From Anthostomella pinea (lineage: Eukaryota > Ascomycota > Sordariomycetes > Xylariales > Xylariaceae), in NCBI GenBank assembly GCA_963556695.1, contig CAUWAG010000010.1, positions 6,014,001 to 6,078,000 on the forward strand: a DNA stretch of 64,000 bases, in the 5' to 3' direction. Shown here in pieces: positions 46,019 to 57,025 of this stretch. A model generated the notes under the pieces. It did not search any database. It was not told the DNA's origin and saw only the letters and a program-made list of their open reading frames with translations. Both the position numbers and the translations under genes were made by a program. Position 1 is the stretch's first letter. Each line of letters starts with the position of its first letter.

Positions 46019-47356
46019 CTAGACTTCAACCCCCCCTGGTTTTGCGCTCCTGACGGCCGCTGGCCTCTTTGAGAGCTTGTCGACCTTGTAGAGTGGCTCT
46101 GCTTCACCTCGTCCTAGCAGCATCCCATACTCGGGCAACTGACCTGCGAGCCTTCGGCTTGCCCGCTCCTTCTTGTAGGTCTTGCGCTGCCTGTTGCGGG
46201 GTTGGGGTTCTGTTCGTATGTTGCTGTCGAGGTTAGAAGGTCCACGGCCTCGATCGGGTGGCAACGCCTGCGTATGTGCCTCCTTGACGATTCGACCGCC
46301 GCGAGTCTGGCGTAAAGGGCTCTTCGTTCGTCGAGGTGAAACCCGCGGTTGTGCTGCCACCTCGCTAGCTGAAGCATCGCCTATGGGGCTGGGCAGGGCT
46401 TCTCGCTGCTGCTGGCCAGAAAGGCGAGCATGGGTATTCTTGTACCATATGTTACTTGCATCTTCCTCCTCCTGAGTGGCCGAGAAACCAAAAGGGCCTG
46501 AACCCTTGGGTGGAAGCCCTCTATAGATTCGAATCCATGCGGCATTCCAAGTCAACGTCCAACTATCCTCTGCGGCTCTTTCGTCTGGGGTGACTGGCTT
46601 ATGAAACTCGCCTGAACCTTTTGGCGCAGGGTTCTTCCGTTTCCATTCATCCATGGCAGCTTCGGCATCATACATAGCGTTGATCTCCTCATGCGTCCAG
46701 CCTTTCTTCGGCAGATCAATGTGATCTTGAAAGCGGCGCCGTTCAAGAGAGAACCGAACAGGATCTACGTAGCGATAGCTTTCCATGGCCTCGCGTCTCT
46801 CGCGGTCTTGCCTGTCGCCAGGCTCATTCTCCCTCCTCGTCCTAGCCCCATCTATGAGGGACTCGTTGAGGAAAATCTTTTCGAATTCATACCTCTCCTC
46901 GTCATAGTTGAAACCCTTCCGGTCGTACTCCGGTCGTTCCCATGGATCGTCGGGGAGAGGCGTCGGCTCGCGAGGTTCGGGGGTTGGGTCGTACGTATCG
47001 TACCCGCTGAGGTCGGTTTCGCTGTCGCCGCTGCCCTTTGAAGGTGTTGGAGATGTGTGCATCTCGATGCCTAAGTCCTTGGAAAGTCGAGCCCACAAGC
47101 GCTTCCACCCCGGATCATGTATCCCGCCAGCTCGAAGTCCCGGCTCGAACGGTCGCCTCTCCACCTTGTGTTCCATTACTCTTAGGGCTTTCTGGCGTTC
47201 CTTGTAGACTGGATCATACCGATATATGTCCCTTTCCTCGAGCATGGTATTTCGTGATTGGTACCACTCTTCGCCAAAACGCTCTCGGCCCCAGGCCGCA
47301 TAGGCGTCAGCATCATAGGGCGGCTCCGATTCGGGGGGTCCAGGGCATTCGCGCAT
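46019..47356 (-). CDS. hypothetical charged protein with PKGSG repeats
   Basis: An open 445-aa frame with no intron. It is very hydrophilic: rich in Arg, Glu, Asp, Tyr and Trp, with no membrane segment or signal peptide. A motif of the type SKGSG/PKGSG occurs three times (SPTPSKGSGDS, NPAPKGSGEFHKP, LPPKGSGPFGFSA), and PYDADAYAAWGRERFGEEWY is near the start. The C-terminal 130 residues are basic (SPRRTKSPLRQTRGGR, RNRQRKTYKKERASRRLAG). I do not recognise a family. Upstream, at 47357-47663 on the same strand, a related-looking block (TPEPYDASGRLSEIYEA, then TGA, then YRRHHGEELYAIVQGD) ends in a different frame. The gene may therefore once have started near 47663 and lost its N-terminus to a stop plus a frameshift. 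It could be an intact accessory gene or a partly decayed one. Confidence 0.5.
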   Translation of the reverse strand: MRECPGPPESEPPYDADAYAAWGRERFGEEWYQSRNTMLEERDIYRYDPVYKERQKALRVMEHKVERRPFEPGLRAGGIHDPGWKRLWARLSKDLGIEMHTSPTPSKGSGDSETDLSGYDTYDPTPEPREPTPLPDDPWERPEYDRKGFNYDEERYEFEKIFLNESLIDGARTRRENEPGDRQDRERREAMESYRYVDPVRFSLERRRFQDHIDLPKKGWTHEEINAMYDAEAAMDEWKRKNPAPKGSGEFHKPVTPDERAAEDSWTLTWNAAWIRIYRGLPPKGSGPFGFSATQEEEDASNIWYKNTHARLSGQQQREALPSPIGDASASEVAAQPRVSPRRTKSPLRQTRGGRIVKEAHTQALPPDRGRGPSNLDSNIRTEPQPRNRQRKTYKKERASRRLAGQLPEYGMLLGRGEAEPLYKVDKLSKRPAAVRSAKPGGVEV

Positions 47357-47663
47357 AGGGATCGTAGGTGTCGGGATCGTAGGTGTTTGGTACTAGCATC
47401 TGATCGCCCTGTACGATTGCGTACAGCTCTTCGCCATGATGCCTTCGATATCAGGCCTCATAGATTTCGGAAAGTCGTCCGCTGGCATCATAGGGCTCCG
47501 GCGTCGGCGTCCGTAATGTCTCGTCCCTGACATTGTTGGGTTCGTGACTGCCGCTGAGGCTATCGCCGTTGGGTAGAGGAGGAACATTGTCGGAGGTGGC
47601 TTCGATAGAAGGATGAAGCGTTGACGCGAGGTTGCGTGCACGGTTTGCGCGCGTGTGTGGAGC

Positions 47664-48233
47664 CATCGAGATGGCCAATGGGCTAAGCCTTACAGCCCTA
47701 CTCTAGCAAGGGGTTAAGTGGGACGCAGCATGGGTACGCTAATATGTCTAGGTTGCGACGTTGCTGGCGAGTCTGCGAGTCTGCGAGTTTGGGTACGTCG
47801 GGAGCGATGGTGAGTGAGAATTGGAATCGATGATGAAGGTTGACGGGCGGCGGTTTTCTAGTTGAGAACTCGAGAGGAAGGAACATTGAAGTTGGTGCTG
47901 TTTGCGGACATGATCGCGCAACGCAACGCAACTGCCAACGGGGTTGGGTGTTACAACTTACAACATTCCACAGCGTGTCACGATGTACGATGTTGGATGC
48001 TCCTTCCAACCAGTTCCCCTTTCCCTTTGTGCCCTCTCCCGTCTCGCGTCGTTTGCCAACAGGTCTGCCAACAGCGAGGTCTTTTCTTTCACAGCACAGG
48101 TTGGCAACGGGTCTTGTGCCTCATCTCACAGGTCTGCCCAACAGATGGGTAAAACACTCAAGGCTGGCCTTCGTGGCCAGCCACCTTCTTGCCCTTGCCC
48201 TTGCTCTTTCTCATCAAACGTGCTTTCTCCAAG
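47664..48233. other. intergenic, divergent upstream region
   Basis: 0.57 kb between the charged-protein gene and the kinase relic. Short tctgcgag and gccaac repeats are present. No gene is supported. Confidence 0.4.
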
Positions 48234-50243
48234 ATGGAGGAATCTCTCAAAACGGTGTTTTATCTTACTCCCTTCAACGATAACAAATATGCCGCAGCCA
48301 TCATTTCGAGACTCCGCAAATCGCGGCCGACGAGTACGCAGCGTGCCCAACTTTGACTCGGACCAGCCGGCCTTGAGAATCGGGCTCGACCAGCAGCTCA
48401 CAGAGCCGCCATACCTCGTACAGTTCGGCCGCCGCGAACACAACGATGTCATCCTCGATCACCGCTTCTAGGAACGACCAGTGCTATTTCGACTTCAACA
48501 AAGACACCGGAGAGCTACTTCTACACAACATATCAGAGAAAATGACACGGAACTCTGCGATATCATTACCGTGACTGGTAAAAACGGCACAAAAAAGGAG
48601 ACGGCAGGGGCTCCGCAGATATGGAAGACCCCTAGGCAGTGCGTCGTGGCACTGAGCCCTGACCCGTATCGCAACCCAGGCGGTCCTGCTGTTGAACGTC
48701 AGTGGTTCTTCAAAGTGCGCGACGCCGAGTTTCGCTTGATACCGCGAAGAACGCAGAGCCCAGATGAAGCGAAATCCATCACCGATGAGAGGCGTGCATT
48801 TGCGGCCCTACCCGACCCAAATCTGACACTCGAAGGAACCATGCAGCGAATCTTCACCCTAGGCTTGCAGGCTCTCCAATTTGAAGGATTGACAACCACC
48901 TACAAGTCCGCATCAACCATCACTATCAACCCCCACAATACGCGGTTCAGGACCCCACTCGAGCCTGCCGAGGAAGATCAGATCCGATTTACGAGGGTGA
49001 AACCGCTTGGGAGAGGGGGGCAAGGTGAAGTGCACAAGGTTGTTGATACGTATACCGGTGTATATCATGCTTGCAAAGTCGTTGCCGTGAAGGCAGAGGT
49101 ACCCTACAGGGGGATCCATTCCGAGAGGGCTTTCAGGGCAATAGTTGAAAGAGAGGTGAACTTGGTTCAGGAGCTGCGACACATAAGCTCCATACTTCTT
49201 CCGTCTACTGTTGCCTTATGCTGACCACATTAGGCTCATATCGTCCCGTATACACACATCCAGGGATTCAAGATTGGCCGGGATATTGAAATATTCATGC
49301 CTATTTATGAAGGGAACCTTAACGACTTGCTGCAGCGGCTGCTACATAAAGCACTAGACACGGTGTTGGAAAAGACCGGCGTCATGCTTTCCTAGGTGTT
49401 GGACGCGCTAGACTTTGTGCACACTCGCGATCCGCCAATTATCCATCGAGACATCAAGCCTTCGAATATCCTCTATCTCGGCGACCAGTTCTTGACCGAT
49501 TTTGGGATCGCCAAGGTCGTCGATACGTCACACACAGTCATCGGAACTACATGGTACATGGCGCCTGAAGTTCTGGAGAACAGGGAGCAGACGCCGAAGG
49601 TTGACATATGGGGACTAGGCCTGACCGTCGTGGAGTGTTTGGTGGGATTCCCACCTGAAGAACGCAGGCGAGAATTGCGAAGGCGGGCGCAGTGGTATGA
49701 GCACCTCCAGGGGTGTCTAAACCAGCACCAACATGCACGTCCCTTCGCGTCCATGCTCGCCGTTGACACCGAACGACGCCCAACGGCCGCGATCTTCTCA
49801 GCCTACAAAGCCCACCGACTAATGCCACCTTGACTTCTGGAGTATCGTCAGGTGCGAGCCAGGCAGCCGGGACATCAGCGAAATACTCCGCTGCACCTAC
49901 ACCCATGGATTGGACTCAAAGGGTAGCCACGGCGACCCTTCAAGGAGATCCTCAGCACTCGCAGTCAAACTCGGTGGCAATTCCGTCGCCAAACATGCCT
50001 CCTGGTCGAACGGCGCAGCCGGGAGCCAGGCGTGGAGGGTCTAAGTCTGTGAGGACTCTCAAGTCTGCGAGGTCTCGAGACGGAAGGTCGCAGAGAGGTC
50101 ACAAGGGTGATGGATTATCCCAGAACGGGCGTCCTGGACCCTCTTCCGCAGGGATACGAAAACGGCGGTCGGGCAGAAAGCAACGGCCGAAAAGCATACG
50201 CAGGGAAGATGAGGTTCAAGCATTAGAAAACCCGTCTGCGTAG
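48234..50243 (+). pseudogene. FHA-domain Ser/Thr protein kinase, multiply broken
   Basis: The order of a fungal FHA-kinase is clear but in several frames. The start is MEESLKTVFYLTPFNDNKYA. After a frame change comes ALRIGLDQQLTEPPYLVQFG and an FHA-like RREHNDVILDHRF. A second shift at about 48470 gives RNDQCYFDFNKDTGELLLHN, and a third at about 48540 gives NDTELCDIITVTG. The kinase domain follows: Gly loop GRGGQGEV, VAIK-like ACKVVAVK, HRDIKPSNILYLGD, DFGIAK, MAPEVLE. A splice donor after LRH reads ATAAGC instead of GTAAGC (49187-49192), although the acceptor (…CATTAG, 49229-49234) and the next exon (AHIVPYTHIQGFKIG) are intact. MLS-TAG-VLDALDFVH (TAG at 49394-49396) replaces what should be a Gln codon. 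After SAYKAH a further shift leads to the Ser/Arg/Lys-rich tail, ending at 50243. With five or more lesions it is not functional. Confidence 0.75.
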
Positions 50244-50423
50244 TGACAGGACGACCAGCGGGAAAGTCTCGCGTTTCAAGGCGGTGACTCACAGGGGCGG
50301 AACGATGTAAGCTCATGGGCCGTACCAACAGAAATGGGACGTGACACTACTGGTGGGATATATCCCCCCGGGGCACTCCCATTTTTGAAGTCGAAAAGTT
50401 CAAACGGGAACACAGAGGGTAGC

Positions 50424-51761
50424 TACACTCCCCGGCCAGAAGTCTCCGAGCCCACTTTTTAAGCAGCCCTCAACGCCTACACCCTCCAACTTTCAGCATT
50501 CACAACGCACCCATTTCTCACTGTAATAATATGGAAAAAAGTTGTATTGTGTAGGTCATTTAATAGTGTGTGTACCAGCCACCTACTCTTTTTACTGCGG
50601 CGATTCGATGAGAACGCGTACGTCCTCAGGATCGATCTCTGACCACGCCCTTTTAATTAACTCTCTGGCATATGCCTTATGAGTAATATTAGCCTTCAAA
50701 TTAGCGAAACCAGGCTCGATTCTCTATATCTGCTTCTTCAGAAGTGCCTAAACGTGCTCGATCGGGTTCAAATCAGGGCTGTGAATAGGCCAGTCGATCG
50801 TCCAGATGCCGTGCTCCTCTAGCCACTCTGGAGTGCCTCCAAATCGATGGATGTGAGCATTATATTGCATAAAAGGATCCCCAGCCTCGTAGAACAGAAG
50901 GAGCCCTTCCTCGAGGACATCTTGGTATGAAGCTGAAGATACTCCTCCGCGAGGAGCATCCTTATCGGGCTCGCAAAAAATGATTTTGCCTAGACCACCT
51001 TCTCTGCCGCGTAACCAAATCAAAGCCCAATACATAATGGAGATACAGGCTCTCCCATGGCTCTGAGGGTTCATAAGATCCTGCCTGTAACGTTCAGAAG
51101 AGAGGCGGATCACCCAATCGCCCGGATTATCGGGTGAATTCTGGACCATGACTTCGTCTGAGAAGAGCGTTCGCATCAGCTCCTCCAGAGCCTCTGGAGA
51201 GTCGTATTTATTGCAAAAAGCGAGCCTCTCTCGTGCATCATCTTCCATAAGCTCGATCTGCTTCACCCCCTTCTATTTGTGAAGCCCATGAGCACAAAAA
51301 ACGCGCTTAATAGTGGTATAGGAATAGAGGACCCTGCTCTCCTTTTTGAGCTTTTTGTAGGTAATCTTAGGGTACTTTTGTGTTATTTTAACTAGCTGAG
51401 CTTTTTTATGTTTATTTAGAGTCTTTGTGGCTCCCTCTCAAGGTCGAGAGACCGTGGTGTTATGCTCTCTAGCAGTGTTGATAATATCGGTCACGATTTG
51501 AGGCCAATCCAGATGGAACGTGCTCGCGACATCGTCGCGCCTTGTGCCTGCCGCCCTGGCAGCCATAATAGCTGTACGAGCTTCGGAAGTAAATTCCTGG
51601 TTTGGCCCGCGATTTGCGGTCAGAATTGTACTAACTTTTTATAAATCCATCGTTTTAGTGTTGAGTAAATAAAATATGAAAAAGGAAGGGGGTCGCGAGC
51701 GCGTAGACACGTTCTGAAACTAGCGTGGTGGATGCTCGGAGACTTTTGGAGGGTCAGTGTA
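50424..51761. mobile_element. Tc1/mariner-type DNA transposon with TIRs, inactive
   Basis: Left end tacactccccggccagaagt (50424 on) and right end, read on the minus strand from 51761, tacactgaccctccaaaagt. Both continue with ctccgagc. TA at each end (50424-50425, 51760-51761) fits the TA target-site preference of Tc1/mariner elements. The 1338-bp interior carries the transposase relic at 50592-51650. The same TIR, with aagtctccgagcatcc, bounds a 593-bp AT-rich element at 60005-60597. The element sits 180 bp beyond the kinase relic. Confidence 0.75.
50592..51650 (-). pseudogene. Tc1/mariner DDE transposase, five in-frame stops
   Basis: A single uninterrupted frame of about 352 codons with five internal stops (TAA, TGA, TAG, TAG, TAG) and no frameshift. 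The N-terminal helix-turn-helix region reads TSEARTAIMAARAAGTRRDD and ESRVLYSYTTIKRVFCAHGL. The catalytic core has FSDEVMVQ (first Asp). QYNAHIHR stands where QDNAPxH is usual, so the second Asp is Tyr. SPDLNPIEHV carries the third acidic residue (Glu) at DD34E spacing, and the following Trp codon is TAG. Several stops (Trp-to-TAG after IEHV and others) fit C-to-T change at CpA, the RIP signature. It cannot encode an active enzyme. Confidence 0.8.
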
Positions 51762-52271
51762 CCATAGCGAGATTAAGACCCTCTTCTACGGCGGACCACA
51801 GACCGCCTTGATCTATCAGTGCTCCCAGAAGCCTACGGACCTCCGTGAAGTCCCTTACACGTCCCGAAGCTTGGTCTTGGATGATGGTTTTGTTGGAGAT
51901 TGGCGAGTGGCGGCCGTTCAATAGAGCATTCCTGGATGAAAAGCTGGGTTGCGGAGTAGGAAACTAGATAGGGGGCAGCTCGTCGGATTGGAAGGGGGCT
52001 ACAACTGCCGAGATTTTTAAGTACAGCTTCGGGCTTTTCGAAGGGTTCTAGGAAGGATTGCTGGCAGGTTCTGTTTGGTCTATTGCTTTAAACGGGTACG
52101 CATATTGTGTTTGTAAGCGTGTTTATCTAGCATCACCTTTCCCTGTCAGACTTTAATTCTTAACAATAAAGCTCTCCCTAAGCAACTCATCTTTTGGCAG
52201 ACAATTCTGGTTCCTTATTCCTAGCTAAGCTACTAGAAAGCAAAAGCCCATTACCCCTAAACGAAGCCTGT
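51762..52271. other. intergenic, no gene recognised
   Basis: 0.5 kb between the transposon and the third F-box-like relic. No coding signal is clear. Confidence 0.4.
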
Positions 52272-54045
52272 TCACCAACCCGGAAAGCTCACCCAGGCCT
52301 CCTCGATCCATTCACCCTTCTTGTCCGGTGCCCCCTCTAGGTCATCGTTGCGGGGAAGCACCACATCAGGTGAGATCCTAGTCATTCCGAGCTTATGGGA
52401 TTCTTTATGTGTTTCCGCCGACATCAACTCTGATCTGCGACGCAGATGGTAGAACACTGTTAGGTTGGAAGTGACACCAGGGTGGAATTCGAAGGTGACT
52501 CGCTTGAGGTTGACATTGAGCTGCCGTACGCCAAACGGAGCTCCGTCGCTGTCGAACGGCCAGGATTTCTGGGCTACGAACGCTCTCAGCGAGACGATGG
52601 CCTTAGCCGTGAATAAATCCTCCCACAACCTCAGGCCTGGGATATTGATTGTATCCGCTTGTGAATCTAGGTTTGTAACTGTAGCTCCGTTCGCCCACAT
52701 TTCGCTCGAGATCATCCGCGGTCTGGACTTTCTCGATACGTCCAATTGGAGGAGTTTCAGGTTCAGGCCTTGTGTCTGGAAATACTCGAGGGTGCTTGGC
52801 CAAACCGGAGTCATTCGCGATACCCAGTCTCAGACAGCGGATGTGTTGTATTGTGGTCGATGGCATGAATTTGGTCAGATACTTAGACGAATCTTCCTCC
52901 TCAGTGGCGTCGTTGATTTTGTCCAGGTACCACTCAGGCGGATGTGGGGAACCAAAATGAACTGTCAGGTCTCCGACCGAATCATTCAACGGAACGATTA
53001 TGTTGTTCTGACCAAAGAAGACGACGTGGGCTTCTTCGGCGAAGGCCTTGCTGACGAGGAACAGAGCAGTGGGAGCCTGCCAGCAACTGCAGTGCGGTGA
53101 GTAAGCGTTACGCACTCTGTTGCAGTATTAACCCCTGACATTGCCGTAAGCAACAAATTTGCAAGCCGAACGCTGGCCGGCAAGGGGCGGCGGTCCGGTG
53201 GAGAACAAATCCTCGACAGCAAGGGGAGCCTGTTCCGTAGGGTTCTTGATCGTAGTAATGGCATAACCACTGGAGTCGGACCAGAAGACTTCCTTCACGG
53301 GCAATACGAGATCGGTGTAACTTAGAATTCTCAGGCGGAGTTCGCTGGGGAGGTCGTTGTACCGGTGGAAGGGCAATGCAGGCCGATTACTGATGACCTG
53401 GAGGGCCGCATCGCGGGCCAAGCCTCCAAGATTATGTTTGGATTTTCTGTTGAAACTGATGCTGCAGCTGGTCAGTTTGGGTAACTTGCGCAGAGGCGCC
53501 AGCACAGCCTTCGCCTTCTTCGGGATCTTCCTTTTGGATTTCAGTTCCGGTTGGAGGGGGCGTGTTCCGACATGCTTGTTAACGAAGTCTGTAGCAGAGT
53601 CCCAGTCCGTGAATACGAATTAGCCTCCAGGTGGGAGGGTGCTGGTGAGTGATGGACTTGCGCTGGTGGCCACGGTAATGCTGAAGTCGGCGTTGGGTAT
53701 ATTCGGAGATGTCACGAGATAGGGTCCATGTTCTCCGTGTTGGCGAACAACGTGGTGTATCTTTGCAGCGCAGTCCGCGTACGGCGGGTGTCCTGCATGG
53801 TAACAGTTGGGGGATTCGTATCTGCAGTGGTCGTGCACCAACGGGGCAACCGTGTTGGAACCCGCCATGGTGATATGGAGGTGAGATGTCGACTTGGAGA
53901 GGTGACAGGATATTAGTCGGGAAAGGTGAGCTTCTGCTAGCCCGTCTAGGTAGAACGCGTCAGAGATGACAGGCACACCGATGAGTAAATGTGAGGAAGG
54001 GTGGAATTTGACGTGTGCGCGGTCGAGTGTGCTGTGATGCCTCAT
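52272..54045 (-). pseudogene. F-box-like family member 3, two in-frame stops and a frameshift
   Basis: Minus-strand coding blocks line up with relics 1 and 2. LSRLISCHLSKSTSHLHI and TMAGSNTVAPLVHDHCRYES come first. An in-frame TAA at 53622-53620 is followed by FVFTDWDSATDFVNKHV. Then come LPKLTSCSIS and YNDLPSELRLRILSYTDLVL (the F-box-like motif). A second in-frame TAA (53130-53128) is followed by the Cys-rich end AYSPHCSCWQAPTALFLVSK. Near 52812 the frame changes by one base from RCLRLGIAN to MTPVWPSTLEYFQTQ. The C-terminus (SWPFDSDGAPFGVRQLNVNL, WIEEAWVSFPGW) matches relic 1. The N-terminal F-box-like half of the longer paralogue is missing or unrecognisable. Confidence 0.75.
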
Positions 54046-54848
54046 GTAGAAGGCAGTCGGCCGAAAAGAGAATTCGCGTGTTTAGCCAGAACCGCCGACT
54101 ATCGTAGGGCGACTGAGTGAAACACCCCTCGGAAGGCTGCTGATACAACGGTAAGTTATCATCCACGACCTGACGGGGACCAGCGGAGGAAGATCGGGTG
54201 AGTTGGGAAGAGAGATGGAAAAGAGTGGTGGGAATGGATGGAATGTGTACGTATTGATGTTGTGTGCACGTGCACCTGGTATCAAGGACGTGCCTGCCTG
54301 GGGTGAATACCTGAGTACCTTCCTCCTCAAGTACCTGATCAGCGGCTGTACTCTTGTGAAGCACTGGGCAGTATACCACTGTCAACGAGAAGAAGAGGGC
54401 GCAGTCTCTGTTGTCGAGATAATCAGGCTGCTCCCAGGTTGAGGGTGCAGATGGGTGGGTGCAGCTTCACCAATCTTTGACATGTACGTACCTATGTACG
54501 CATGCCAGTTTTGGTGAGGCTGGGTTGAAATGTAGTAGAAGTCGAGGTGCAAGGTGCTGGTATCAGTTCTCTGGCACAAAATTTTTATGGCCTCCCAGAC
54601 GCGAAAGTGGCACCTCGGGTACTCACAGCAACTGATGCCCGGGGAATCGCTTCCTAGGCAACGAGATCAGAGCACCACAAACCAAAGTTTTCCATCGTAC
54701 TCTTCCGTGACGAAGCCAATCATTGCAGAGGGAGTGCCAACCATATATAATTGCGTGCTGGTGTACATCTATGCACGATACCCACTACCTCTAATAACCT
54801 AGGATACCCGTATATAATGGATTGGCCCCCAAGGCAGCCACTCCTCAC
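54046..54848. other. intergenic region, no gene recognised
   Basis: 0.8 kb, with 3' flank of the CLPTM1 gene at its right end. Nothing supported. Confidence 0.5.
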
Positions 54849-57025
54849 TCACTTCCTCTTCTTCGTGGCGCCCGTGGCGTCGGTACCACTAGCCTTAACA
54901 TCGCCCAGCATCTCCTGCGCTCCCGTAACATCAATCTTGGGCATGGACTTGGCCTGCGCCTTGGCCTTGCCCTCCTTCGGCGGTTCTGGCTCGTCGTCTT
55001 CACCACCCTGGCCGAACTCGTTGACGCGCGTGTAGTCGATCTTGTAGGCCCAGCGTTGGTATATGTAGACGAAGAAGATTAGGTCGTCTCGGAAGGTGGC
55101 GAGGCGGTGCAGGAAGGGCATCTTGATGGTGAAGGCGAAGAGGTCGTCGATGAAGGTGTTCACAAACTTGTACATCATGGCCTTTCCGGGCATGTGTGCG
55201 ACAGACTTGAGTCGGTAGTTGATGTAAAGCGAGGGTACCATCATCAGGAAACCATACGCGTAGACGGAACCGACCAATGTGGTGATGACGAAGGAGTACC
55301 ACGACTTGTGCGAGTCGTAGATCAGAGAGTAGATCGCATAGGCGATCAAGAGAGGCACGCCAGCAATGTACATGTACTTGAAGGCGATCTCGTCATACTC
55401 CTTGGTCTTCTCCTCAGTCTCGCTAAGCTTGTACTTGTCTTCGAAGGCGACCCGGTAGGGTATAAGTGAGCCTGGTGGCGCTGGACGAAGGCGGACATTG
55501 ACCACCGTGGTGATCTTCCAAAATTCGATCAGGATACCCACACCTTGCGAGCCAAGAATCATCCAGCTTGTGTTCTGAGAGTTGTCGACCAGGTACAAGA
55601 AGATGACAGCTTGCATGAAGACGTTTGCGAGAATCGAGCGCACAGAAATACCCACGTTGTCCTTCTTCTTCCGATAGTGGGCAATGTCGGAACCAAAGGA
55701 GAGCATCTCAAGAAGCAAGTGAACAACACTCACGATGGCTGTTACGCCAAGCAGATAGGGGTTAGTGTCCAAGAAGATCTCCTTGATGAGTTCAATTTCG
55801 CTACCGTCTCCGCCGCCTGGGATAGAACCACCAAAGGCAGCCTGGTGAGCTTGCATCTTGGAGTTGTAATCGACTGACGCCATGATGTTGAACTGCCAGC
55901 TCTTCATGTTACCCAGATCAAGCCTCATCGGAAGGGACTTGACTGTATCGTTCAAAAGGGTCATGTGACTCCTCAATTGCCAAAAGGTGTTGACGTATAA
56001 GACCGGATCTTGATAGGGGTCAGCCGCTGCCACTACAGTTCATTTCAGGGGGCGCAACATACAGTACCAAGAATTTTGACCAGAACCATCACGAGCACCC
56101 GTCGGCTACTAGCTGTCAGTATATGCAGTTTCCACAGGTCACATCGGCTTTTGCTAGGCTTACCTCCAGGTGTAGGAACTGACGAGCAGCCGGCTGCATC
56201 TGAGGGAAGCTCAAGACACCCGTGTCAGGAATGAATGCAAGGCTCGTGTTGGGGTGATAGTAGTTGGCAATGACCGGTCCAGTAGGTTGCTCCTCAGGCT
56301 CCTCCGCTTCCAGGTCAGCCTTGCCTTCTAGCAAATTCCGAGTCTTTGCTTCCTTCTTCTTGGGGATGTACTGGGTCAGGGGGTGTACGAAGTGGACGGC
56401 GGTAGCAGGATCGAAGTTTGGCTCTTTCGGATCCAGGTTGGCACCCGTGAGTCCGATGTAGAACTGGCCCCAAAGTGTCCCGTTATTTTGTACAGATGTA
56501 GGCACGTCGAAGGTGGTCTCGGCGACTCGGCTGTCACTCGTGTTGCCCAGCTTGAAACCCGTCTCTTTCAAAGCTACCAGCTCCTTCGGCACACTGGCAA
56601 TTTTCACAGATACGAAAGTGTTTGAGAGAATAACAACGATATCAACGGTGCTATCGGTGGGCCAAATGGGGGCAATGCGCTGCGGGATCGGGCTGTAACT
56701 TGCGCCTTCGTCGAGATGGTTCGGTCGCAGTTGGAAAGCAGGGATGTCGCCGTTGTTAGCAGGCACCGGAACGACCTGACCAGCTGCATCTTTAGTCGTG
56801 GCCGTCTGTGATTTGTTGCCGCCGGTGAACTGCTTCATCACAAACTGCATGCCGAAATATAGGAGCAGACCCTGAGCGACCTTGTACATCATCGACTGCT
56901 GTGTTCCGGGGACATAATGTCAGCTTCAGCCCATAAAGTGACATTCGACTCCAGCACTACGCGTGACTTACGCCTTGCTGCTCTCCGCGGCCATCGCCAG
57001 CGGCAGCTGTAGCTGCTTCCGGCAT
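54849..57025 (-). CDS. CLPTM1-family ER/Golgi membrane protein
   Basis: Exons on the minus strand: 57025-56972, 56898-56164, 56105-56063, 56032-54849, giving 671 aa. The 43-nt exon 3 is needed to encode PTGARDGSGQNSWY and join to LAAADPYQDPVLYVNTFW; all phases agree. An N-terminal anchor (YKVAQGLLLYFGMQFVMKQF) is followed by a large lumenal beta-rich domain with N-glycosylation sequons. Several membrane helices follow (LLGVTAIVSVVHLLLEML, VFMQAVIFLYLVDN, YIAGVPLLIAYAIYSLIYD, SFVITTLVGSVYAYGFLMMV) and the conserved FIDDLFAFTIKMPFLHRLAT. The tail is Lys/Ala-rich. Human CLPTM1 retains GABA-A receptors in the ER, and CLPTM1L acts as a GlcN-PI scramblase in GPI-anchor synthesis. The fungal role is not established here. 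Confidence 0.92.

Noticed and set aside
38503..54045. An intact novel defence or ubiquitin-kinase system in the accessory region
   Set aside because: F-box-like genes, kinase and SDR are adjacent and tempting as a module, but every one is disrupted and orientation and spacing give no operon-like logic.
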